Source: Ligula intestinalis
Taxonomy: Eukaryota; Platyhelminthes; Cestoda; Diphyllobothriidea; Diphyllobothriidae
Direction: 5' to 3'
Length of the DNA: 64,000 bases
Assembly (NCBI GenBank): GCA_036362985.1
Contig: JAYGXS010000005.1
Span: forward strand, 4,993,184-5,057,183
Shown here: one piece after another, positions 42,001 through 54,000 of the stretch
How the letters are laid out: each line of letters opens with the position of its first letter
Position numbering within the stretch: the first letter of the stretch is position 1
Made by a program: the position numbers and the translations under genes
Notes under the pieces: model-generated
The model's input: the letters and a program-made list of their open reading frames with translations, nothing else
Told to the model about the DNA's origin: nothing
Databases searched by the model: none

Positions 42001-45000
42001 CCAACGTCGGGACTACTGCACAGGGGCTTGAATAATCTGCGCACTTAAACCTTTTTCTCGGAAATGTTGACATGAAGGCTTAAGAGACTTATGAGCAAGC
42101 AAATCAAGCAGAGAGTCCGAGGCACGCAGAGTAAGGGCATCCAATGCTAGCATCAGTTGGTTGACCGGCTCAAGCAGTCGAATCAAGCACGCAGAGGGCA
42201 GGAAAAGTGAGGCTGGCATTGGTGAATTCGTCTCTATGGCATCTAAGCGCAACACTTAGCAGGAAAAATCTGAAGCTAGTAAGACGCGCTAAAAGTTCCG
42301 GCTTAGCAGGCTTCCAACAGTTCAGATAATACAGTCCTACGAGGAATCCATAGACAACATTCACTGGCTTATTGTAAATGAGGAATGTATGGCTCTCTCA
42401 CTTAGGTGAGATCCAAACTATCGTTATTGTAGCTTGGTAAATATGGATTTCGGACCAGATCGTGTGTGCAACCAGCATTGACGCGCAGTTTATAGTTGAC
42501 AGTTAAGGGGCCCGAACACACATCTGGATGCCTTGAAGACACCTTGCTACCGGAGCTAGGTTGGTAAGGGGAGATAAATAGGGAGAGAGGAAGATAGAGA
42601 GCGGGATAAGCGATTTGTAGGTCTGCTCCACTATAAAATAATTCACATGCGCCCACAGGTTTCTCTCATCAAAATCTCATTATTATGGCTAAATAATGAC
42701 AAAGCAGACAATTGGGGCTCTGTGTAAGCAACCAGATAAACCAGATCTTAGGTTACAAGATAAAACATGGTCATGAGGAAGGATTGCGCTTTGAGGACAT
42801 GTTTCAGTAGCACCTCTCACCTTATCTCCGTGTGCACACAATGAAGCTGCGCACGAAAATGTCCAGGTTCATTCTCCACTCTGAATTCTTCACACAACGG
42901 GCCATGCAACAGTGAAAAAACCTCCCGCAATCAATCGTGGAGGCCGCTTCCCTACAGTTGTACAAACAACGCTTGGATAATTACATGCGTTCCCTGCTGT
43001 CCCTCGAAGTCTGAATTCTAACTACCAGGCTTATTTTTAAAAACAATGCTACTCACTGTTTGCCAATACTATTTTAGTAGTGGCAATTGTTTTACGTGCG
43101 CGCGTACATCTCTACATATATGACGCAGCGGCATGTAATCAATAGGGTTTTCAAAGGCATTGCCGATTATCCTCACCAAATCAACCAAATTAAAGGACAG
43201 AAATGGGTAGTATGACAAGCACAGTATTTCACACCCACCAACCAGTCGACCTTTTAAGGCAATGCAGCCGAAACTCGATTAAGGTGTTTAATGCCTTCCG
43301 GCACAGAGCTCGTCGCGTGAAACGCTCGTTTTGCGAAAAGTATCCAATTAAACTGCATCACTTCAATGATTGACTGCAGGCGACTGTGGATACACACCTT
43401 GGCAGCAAGACTTAACGGCGGATATAGGCCCACACGTACTGACAACTCGTTGACTGAACAGAAGCTCGTAAAGCAAAGCAAACGTTCGGCTAGTGGCTCG
43501 CTTGTTGCCTGAACTGCTTGTAGATGGGACTACTCGTAACCCTAGGCTCCACTGTAGTTACCAATCTGTGGAAAATATTGTACAATAAGAAAGAAGTGGG
43601 GAAATCTGGGGCCGACTTCAGTAAACCCCCACTTTGAAAAAACTGTGCCACGATTAGATTTGGAGAAGGCCATAATTGGTACGATGCAGTGGGATAGGAC
43701 CATGCTGTTGATGATAACGTGTGATGATTCGAAACGCCTCCAAATCTATCCACCTTGGAAGACCCCCCGATCCCTCTCAGGACTGAGAGTTAGATTGCAA
43801 GGCCTCCTTTTTAATAACATTTTATGAACTACTGACGCATACGAGATTCGAGCCACCCTTAGAGTAGCCCAGTACACGGAGAATGTTAGCTGTGTGTGTG
43901 TTCGACCATTGATTTCGATGAAGTCTACCAAGTGAACCAACAGGTTGGTACAGAAGGTGACGGTCTCAGGGGTTAGATTTAAAATGATAGAGGACGTACT
44001 TAGCGGCTCCGCACTCTTCACCTTCTCCTGGAGTCTCGAAGACTAAACAGAGTCTGGCGTGGGCTGCTGTACAAAATGCAAGGCAATACACCGCCTACCT
44101 TAGTCTTAACTGACAGTAGCCTTTGGCGCTGGTACTACTGTACTATCTAGCCTCACTCACCCATAGTAGGTGTGAAGGCAGGCCCAAGGAGGCCGAGACT
44201 GATACTGCTACTACTGTTTCTACTACTACTGGCTATCGATGTAGCCGAGTCTTAGTATCAGTACTATCTCTGACGCTAAAATTTGTCAAAGGTGACGCTG
44301 GTTTGATGTAAGCTCTGGGGCTCATACCCCTTGTCTCAACAAGGAGTGTGACTCCGGGTTGTGTATGACACACGTAGACGCACTGCCGACCACTGCTGCC
44401 GAGCTCACTTCCCATCGTCACGACACTGTCTTGCTACCGGGTCCAGGTGGGCAAGAAAAGAGAAAGGTACAGCACAAGTCTGACCCTTTATAAACTAACT
44501 CATGTGCAAGCCAACATCCTGCGCCCAATCCGTGGGACAGAAGGTAGACGTGGTTGCTGGCTCGAGACAAACAGTCGTGACTCTATTAAATCCATCTAAG
44601 TAATCGAATAAGCATGATTGAGGAGGATGATGAGGAGGAGGAGACGTACCCTGACATATTCTGCAGGTCTGACGACACAGATGGTCGCGAACCTGGCCGG
44701 GCTTGTCACAACTTAAGTGCGGTCTTCTCTCCAGCTGAAGGCACTTCTCTGACGGTAGGACGTCTGCACACTGTACAAATCTCAGGGACTCTGGCATATA
44801 GGGGAGGCCTTCGATGGGTGCAGAAATGGACGGTGGACCGCGACGGATGCTCTGACCTGTCAGCAATTTTGCAGTTCCATTCAAGGGTCGGGGTTGCTGA
44901 GGCAGAAGGCCTTTGGGGAGATCATTGAAGAGCAGCAGACCCGGGCCGCGAGCCCATCCCGGTTTCGGCACCTGGCCTTTTCCCAGTGCGGGCGGCAGAG

Positions 45001-48000
45001 GGACAGCCAGTTTGAGACCCTTAAACAGCATTTGTTGCAGTTGGTTCGGGATCGGGTGCTGTTGCTGTCCCTGGGGTAATGGCTTCGCTCCTGCAGGCAT
45101 CCGAGGCATGGCCCCTAGGAGACCACTTGGTGGAGCAAAGTTGCTTGTTTTGGGCAGCATTGGACGACCTGCTGCTTGGAGTTGCTGCATATCGCCGGCC
45201 CAGGACTTGACTTTGAAGAGACCCAGTTCCTGCAGCTTCTCCTTCAGCACTTCCATGGATCTCTGCCACTGACCCTCCATGAGGCGAGAGGGCAGCTGGT
45301 CGGTGTTGTTCCCGTCGTAGGGGTGACGCCGCATAGGCAGTAGGGGTGCACCTCCGTCCGTTCTTTCACCGGCCCGGTTGAACTGCATGCACTTGAGGGG
45401 CCGTCGGAATTGCTTTGTTTCACACTTGCAGTTTCGCAAAGTTACTAGCTCCACTGTCACCCAGAGCGTCCCGTTCACGCAGTTAGTGTAACGGGCTTTC
45501 GGTGGTGGACATTCTGGCGCAGAGGGAAAGAGAGAACAGGCCTCATTGTAAAAATGCTATGGGACGCCCAACTCCAAAATAATAATGATAAATATCTACT
45601 TATATTACAAAATTATTGATGTTTGACATCACTATGGCTCATTCCGGTCGCTTGGTTAAGGGTACTTCTGACTGAGCCATTACCACCACATTCTCCTGCA
45701 TTCGGACTCAAAATTAACGATACTGCGTTGGGTCCTTCTACGGGACTGCTTTATATGTAATCATGCGTCAGCTGTGCCCTTAGAATACACGTTTCTTTAG
45801 TCGGTCAACAGGTTTCTCAGTCATTGATATTTCCTAACAGGTCATTTTAGAGACACAGTATTGTTTCTGCTACTGTTTCCTTCTCATGTCTCTGAGGATG
45901 AATCTGCAACGGATGCCGAAACGTCAGGCGAATAAACGTATTGTCCCAACGATCGAGTATTCTTCTTCTTCTCAGTTTAAGAACTACTGGATTGAGAAAC
46001 TCCTCTTTACAGTGTGCCTGACGGTTAGAGCTGAGAGGGTCAGTTCAGAGGGCATAGATTGGTTTCGTTCTGGTTAAGTAAGGTGTTACTGACCCCTTCT
46101 TGAGACCGTATGGCAGGCGTCAAGGCCTTCCCCCCCCCCCCCCCAAAAAAAATAAAAAGACTCACCCAGCTTCTTTGTTGCCTTCTGTACCTCCACCCTG
46201 CACACGGGAACATCCTTGCCGGGCGGTGTAACTAGCCTCTCTCGGATACGGTGGATGATCAGGACACCACCGGGCTGGGCTGCAGTCTTCCGGCACTCCT
46301 TTCGATACCAGACGTTCTTTCGACAACCGCAGAGCTTCTGGAGCACCCGTGGCGCGGCCTTCTTGCATTCACAGCCCTCACGTTGCCAGTCCTCATACTC
46401 GACGCGACGATAGGCCCGTCCTTCGTCACCGCCACTGCGAATGCACGGGCCGGTGAGGATGTTCGATTCCGGACAGACTTAAGAGAAATAGTGGAAGGCA
46501 ATGAGTAAATCATAAAGCTTACGTATGCTCGCCAAATACTTGGATCGGACATGAGATTCATTGAGGGGACTTGGGAATTTCGGGTACGAGCGGGTCCCCA
46601 ACAGCCGCACGGATTTTTTTTGTTCGAGGTTGTCTCCTCTAGCGCTTTGGCCCAATAGCCTAACCACAAGGCGACGGTGGCTAGCGAACTTATTTAATGG
46701 CGGTTCACGCTTGCCATGTCACAGCGCCGTCGTCAGGCTTTGCGACACTTTATAGGCTTTTGGCTGGCCAGGCCTCAGCCCGCCGCGCCCTGGTAGCACT
46801 GCAGCTGCGGCTTCCGCGACTGCTTATTTGTCAGACCCGAGAGTCCACTTATTTTACAGCTAACCTTCACCGGCTGCAAACTGTGACTGGAGTTCACGAC
46901 AGAACTCAGGACACACACCAGTTATCCTTAACAGGTAGACTTACAGGTACGGGTGACGACCTGAGCGGAGAAGATGGGTCGACAGTGAGCCTGCAACAAG
47001 CTGCTGACTCGTCGTCCAAGCGCTCTGCCTCCCACGTACGTCTGATTGTCCGCCACGACAGTCAGCTGGTAGTTCTGTTTGTAGGTCACCAGGATGCCCT
47101 GCTCCGGGTGGCATCTGCGGACGAGACGTTGCTCGGGCTCCCGACAGCCACACACCTCGAACACGGAGTGTTGTCTGCGCGTGCACTGGCAGTTGGTGAG
47201 GTAGGCCTGCTCGATGGTGACTCTGCGGTAGAGTAGGTTGGGATCCAAGTGCGCAGCACCCGTGGTGATCGCGTCCGAGGGCTGCGTCGCCCGACAGGCG
47301 GAACGCGTTATGATTGGTTCTGTTGGACAACCTTTTTTTCCGGGCGGGACACACAAAAAAACGAAATGTAACAGCACGAAACTGGGCTGGCAATAGACAG
47401 CAAGGGAGAGAGAGACCAGATGATCGTTGCATTTGTAGCTAAACTTGGGTGCAGAGTAGATAGGGGATTTCACTCCGGATCAGGCAAACAATGAAGATTC
47501 GAGTGAAGAACCTAACCGTTGGTCTACGGAAGAACCTTGTTCCGCCAACAATGAGGCAATGAACAGGGCGTATAAAGGAGCATGATAGTTCAACATTACC
47601 ATAGAACTCTAATCTGACACCCGAGCGAAAGACCGCATGAAGATAAGTACTGAGGTATGTAGCATCTCACAGCTTACAAAAACTACGTAAGATATGGCTG
47701 GCGGACGACCTCGACCAGGTATCCCTATACGAGTCTTCCTTGCCAGTTTCGATACTGTTTCTAGAAGAAATACCGCGTGAAGTTTGACCAAATATTAGAA
47801 GATGTACAGGGGCCCACAGCCAAAGATCTGTCAATATAGTAGTAGCTAATTGTATACCGATCTGTTTTTCTGAAAAAAAGCAATATCAATAGGGTCGGAG
47901 GTGGACTCAGGCACCAAAATTAAAACAGTGCAACTGTGCGTAGCATACACGACCTGGTCCGCCCAGTATGTGTCAGGCTCCTGTGACGAAGATACACATA

Positions 48001-51000
48001 CCGCATGGTTAACAGTGTCAGAAAGGCATCATTGCAGCCTGAAATTATTACGTTTTCCAGCCATTTGGCAGCCTTTCCAGCCACGTCAGATTCGCTATAG
48101 TGAGGATGGATTTCCCAATATCAGCCTCACTATTTGTTCCCTGTCCCATGCACCGGCCGACTGTTCAAGCTTGTCCATCAGCTGGCGGTTTGTTGGCACA
48201 CAATGGCCGACAAAACTAAACAGTCCGTCTACAAGTGCCACTCATATGCAGTCTGCCTCTACTATGTGTACCAGTCTACTCTGCGTTGACACTTCTATTA
48301 TTAGACCCTGGTTCCTGTGCGGAACCTAAAATAATAATTATTAACGTCTACTCACACTTATTAAAGTAGGTGGTCTATCTTGCGTGTCAACAGTTAAAAT
48401 GCACAGGTCCTACTAGTAGAACCAGTCTACTCTACTGGCAGTTTAGATATCACTTTACTGTTACTGTAAGAGAAGCCAAAAAGACCGTAAACTCAGCATT
48501 CATAACAAAAGGAGGCTCTCTTACCCACTGCCTCGTACGTAAATTCTTCCGTGGTCAAGCAGGTGCGTAGGGAGTCCACAAAGCTAATTTTACTCACTGC
48601 GAACACTTTGGTATCGTCGTGAGCGCACGAGGAGCGTTTAATCGGGTCGCGTGCAGGACAACCTACGGAGGAGTAGATTGAAAAAAAACATCACAAACTT
48701 TGAAGTTGAGCGAGTGAGGGGAGGGGGTTGGGAACAAAGTGGCCACAAGCATTGAGGCACCATACAACAACTGAAAACAGCACCTGCTGCTGAGATGACT
48801 CACAGCAAGTTTCGCGCGTGGCTTTGAGGGATCTCAGACATTTGCATTGGTGAGCTCTTTCCTCCACGAAGACGATGCGGCGTTGGCAGGTGAGCGAGTC
48901 ACACTTGGTGGCGAAGACCTTAGGTTCAGAACAGACTAGGCAAAAGAAATGCATTGAAGGTTACCTCAAGCATGCATTTACTAGCAAAGAGGCAAGAAAG
49001 CAAGTAGATTTTGATGTTATTCTGGCCTTACCAACGGTATTTCGAGTGATCTCTACAGTCTCCTCACACTGTCCATCGACCAGTTTGCTCAGGATTCGAG
49101 TGGTCTCCTGAACTTTATCACTATAACACTGTGTCTTTGTCTTCTTGGCTGGACAGAAGCATCTACGTTGGATCGTCTTCACCAGCTCCTACGAAAAAAA
49201 TTTCATGTATATAATTATAAATAAAATGAATATATCGTAATAGGCAGAAATAAATTGACGACAAGGACAAGGCAGACTGATTAAAATGGCAATTTCTGGC
49301 TTATTAGCCATCATCATAAGATATGCTAGCCATTGAGCGGCTGCTGGCAGGACACGGGAGCAAGCCCTCAGGCACAACGGAACTACTGAGTACCATACCG
49401 ATGGGTGAGCACCCATCTACCATAGGATACATAACAAAATATTATGGTTACCCTTGCGTTTATATTGGCCAAACAGGCCGACGCCTTGAGACTCGCATCA
49501 ACGAACACAAGTCAACCATTCGCCTAAGGAACGATTTATCACTCGTATTTGCACACTCCATTGAGTGTGATCACTGCTTCAATTGGGATGCCACCGACGT
49601 GATTGCAATGGCTAATACGCGACAAGCGAGAGAATTCCTTGAAGCTTGGCACTCGAATCCGGTTATTATAAACATGCACATAGAGCTTGACTCACACTAT
49701 ACCGGGTTTCGTGCATGGTCTACTAATCTGGACACAGCCTGAAATAACAACTGGCTCTCTGTGCCTGGTCAAGTTGAATTTCTCTGACTCTTAACCAGCC
49801 TGAAACAATAACTGGCTCTCTGTGCCCGGTCAAGTGGAATTTCTCTGACTCTTAACCAGCCCCCCCCCCTTCCCCCGAACACGTGGCCCATAGTCCAAAC
49901 GCTAACACCCCCCTCCCCTCACTAGCACAACCTATCGCCGCGGGTGTCACGTCACCATAGCCCTTCCACCCAATCCCCCCTTCCCTCCCCCGTCCGTCGT
50001 AACCTCTGCCTCCAAAACATCTAGTGCGACATTCCCAGCCCTCACTTTTAATTTAGTCTGACGACGAACACGTGATACTTGTTCGAAAATTCACGAGTAC
50101 AACTCGATTTTCCGAAGATCTTCTTTCTTTTCACAAAATAATATAATGTATAAGTATGCAAGTCGCTGGGTTGGATGGCAAACAGTGTGTGGCAGGGGAA
50201 CAGCTCGCTCACCTTGCATTGACAGTCAACCAGTCGTTTGGTGATTATCTTATCCATCCGCGTGCCGTCGGGAAGACAGGTGCCTTGAACAACTGTAGCG
50301 GCCCGGGAACAGTCTTCAAAGACAGTGTTGTTGTAGTTAGGAGGGCAAAGGATCAAGGTCAGTAATTGCAGTGCAAATAAATGGGTTCACTATGCGCAAG
50401 AAAGAGTTGTTACAACCTAATGGCAATCCAGGATACCTTTTTTTAATGACTGAGCGCTAACCGTTAAGGAAAAACTGTTGCTAACAGCTAAACGGTCTAT
50501 CACTGCTCGCGGAACCCATGTGCAAACTGAATCATCCGAAAAACCGGATAAACGTTTGTGATTTTGGGTGAGGAACGCCCAGGAGAACCTGATTGCCCAA
50601 CCTCACAAATGCCTGTTCAGAGGATCAGTCATCTGAAATTTCCGTCTGTTAAATAACAAACGAGCCAACTAACTCCCCGGTCTACATGCGAAGCGTTGCG
50701 ATGTTACTTGAACTAAAGAAGTGCAGTGTATGAGAGTCTGATTAAAAACGCCGCACATATATTCTTAGAGCAAGAACTCCAGGAAGAGATCGTTATTTAT
50801 GTACTCAGAGATAGACATATTTCCACAGGACTCTTCATTTTTGAAGTCATCTACGCACAAAATTGGGCTCCACATTTTCTTACGTAAGTATGACCTCGAG
50901 GAGACGTTTTTAAATTGCAAAAATTTTTTTGTAAAACTGCTGTGCCATAATTTTTTTGGACAGGTTTAAACCCAATTTGTTGATGGTCAGAAATCGCAGC

Positions 51001-54000
51001 TCAAAAATAGTACAGTCCAGAATTTGCGAGCTAGCTTCTCGATAACTGCTTCCCAGACGGTACCGGTGAGTTCGGGTGGAAAGCGATTAGTCGGATATTA
51101 ATAATAATTATAATACTTATAATAATAATAATAATAAATCGTATCAACTATTCATCACTGAAATTCATGATTCACAATTACTTGGTTGATCTCTGTGCGA
51201 TTGGGACCCAAGACGGTAGGGAGCAGGGTTTAGGATAGCCAACGCTGTAGCCACCAGAGCTACGAGGCCCCACTAGGAACCGTGATTTTAATCACACTTT
51301 TATTTGTCCCACCAAAGCTCCCGACCATGATTATGAAGGATCATAAATTATACGGTGGCAATTTCTTAAGTCTTTCGCCACATTTTCAGAAAGAATGATC
51401 GGAAACACATGACAGACCTCGCTTTTAGATTAATCCTAAAGGGTTACTTCCCTTGTTAACTAAAGGGGAGCCGACGAGTATAAGCAAAACGCACACACCT
51501 TTTTCTAGTATCGGCGTTACGTCCTCCTCCAATTTGAATTGGTGGCATGCTGGAATTCCAAACTTGTTTACCCGCAGACGCCAGACTTCCTTGGTGTTGA
51601 TTAGTCGGCCACTGACACAGCTGGTTTTTGATCGCGGTTCTTGTGTGCAACCTAAAAGAGTAAATGGTAACGTCTACTAGCAATCTTTAAAAAAGGTAGA
51701 TAATGTTGGTCAGTAAAATCCAAAACGCACAGCATTCGTATGCTCTTCGATGAGTGGTGCCAAGACAGTGTCCATGGGCTGGACTGTACTGATAGACATG
51801 TGAGTAGATGTAGCCGACACAGTTAGTTTTTCGAGAACACGCTCCTCGTGTCACCTTGGTGGGCGGGCAGGCTGAAAAGAACAAGGAATCGATGCAAGAA
51901 AGTAGACCTTTCAAAATTAAAGCGAATAGATAGAAATTAAGTCAGAAAACTGACCTCTAAGGCAAAGGGTCTGGATAAGCCAATCAGACAGTTCCTTTGT
52001 CTGCTGTGTGGCCCTAATCACGACAAAATGACGCTGTTTAGGTTCACTGGCTAGTTTGGAAAGGAAAATGTGACCGCGCTTGTCGGAGCCGAAGACGAGC
52101 ACATTTATCTGAACACCCGAAGCACGAAGGGTTGCAGCTATATCTGGGGCAGCAGAAATGTCATTAACTCCATCGCTGATTAGGTAAATCATCTTAACAA
52201 TGTCTTTCCTGCTTTTTGAGAGCACCTAAAAGGTGACGAAAAACTAGTTAACTGAAGGGCTTTAAATAAATGGTTGAAATTTCACATAAATCTACAAATC
52301 TGAACCCTACCTCACGGTTTGTTAGGTCCAGCGCCCTTCCCAGGTTCGACAAACGTCCTTCGTAGTGAAGATTATCCACGTGGTGAAGCATTGGCGGTGA
52401 AACGGCATAGTCATCCAGATTGAACGCAATACTGGGATTGCTGGCATACTTGACAACCGCGAAGCGATAGTCTGTTCCATTTCCGTCGAGCCTGTCGGAC
52501 TTGAAAGTCCGGATGATGTGTTTAAGAAGCTCCCGAACACGTAGAGAGTAGCCATCGATCCTACTGGAGACAGATTCGTCCACCAGAAATACGATTTCAG
52601 CCTTTGAGAGTGTGATGCACACTATTTAAGGATGTTAAAAAACAGCCCGTTTTGACATCTGTCGAGAAAATCGATCGTCTAGGTCTAGGGGCAGGTTGAG
52701 GTGTGAACTTACAGCAGGGTCGCCAGACCACACTTTGTTGTCGCTTGCAGTCACAGCCTTGCAGTTGAGTTTTTGTCAGTAGGAAACGCTGTTGCCCCCT
52801 CAGACACATACCGATGGGTCTTAGAACTTCTCCACTGTCGCAGACTGTAAACAAGATAAGAGGGGGGGATGATAAAGTGTTTTTAAAATGTGTCCTCGCA
52901 ACTCGAGGCCTCACCACTTACTCAGAGGTTCCCCGTGTGTGAAGGTGGAGGCCCGGCAGATTCCATTTACCAGGTGCCAACGCTTCTGATGCCTATAAAG
53001 CATGGCGTTTGAACCAGAGCAGTCTCGCCAGGTTTGAGTGAATTCCGCAGCAACAGCCTCGCTGCCGACCGCAGCCAGGGATTTGGTTTGCACATCGCGG
53101 CAACAACATGCCTCTGTGCTCTCCTGCCAGAGAACAGTGCATTTGCAGTTGCGAGGACCAGAGAGGCTGGCGGTGCGAACTCTACGCAGGCAGGAAGCAC
53201 CACAGGCGAAAACATGCTCGACCACTGTGCCGTTTGCTGACAGACGCACGGTGTACTCGCGTCCAGAGATTAGCAAATTGGCGGGCAGTTTGCATTCAAT
53301 TGGCAGGCGGAAGACCTTCTGCTGGCGTTCACAGGACCCATCCGGCTGTCTCACATAGGTGATACTCGTCTTCACTTGCGTGTTTTCGCCTAGGCAACTT
53401 GCAAAGAAGAAAGGGCAGATTAGCACGTCTTTTACGGAACCCTTGATGCACTTAGGTACGTGGGGCTAAAACTTTGCGAAAAATTGGCTACTTGTTATAT
53501 TTCAGTAGTGCGTTATGCAGATCTTTATATCGATCCCCTCACTGGCGATAGCGGAGTGGACTGTCATGCGAATAAACAGACGGCTACCCTTATAGCAAAT
53601 ACTAATAGCAGTTTGCGTAGAAATAAGGCCAGAAAATATTAGCGTCAGACTGGAGTACTGGGGAAAATGCCTTTTATCCTACAATTAGCGTGACTCAAGG
53701 ATAAGAATTCAGGCAATGTGATTAAACATTGGCCAAACACAACAAGTCTCTCCCAGGAAAATTAGCAAGTTATCCAGTCGAGGTCATTTTGAGAGACAAA
53801 ACTCGCGTTCATAGGCCAAAGTGTCATTGCCGACAGCCGTCTGTCCACAGAGGAACTAGTACGTTTCCAATTGTGGCTGGATCACAGTCTGCCAAAAACA
53901 CACCGTGAGGACAGGGAGTATAGGTACGATACTACTTACATGGACATTGCACGGTCCGAAAAATCCAAAGATGAAAAAGTTTTGGAATAAAGTATAAAGA

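Noticed and set aside
46130..46160. Poly-C/poly-A run near exon 24
   Set aside because: Simple low-complexity sequence next to the donor; no evidence for function.
49860..50040. C-rich tract as possible structured element
   Set aside because: Pyrimidine-rich with irregular C runs; no consistent tetrad or repeat pattern to support a specific structure.
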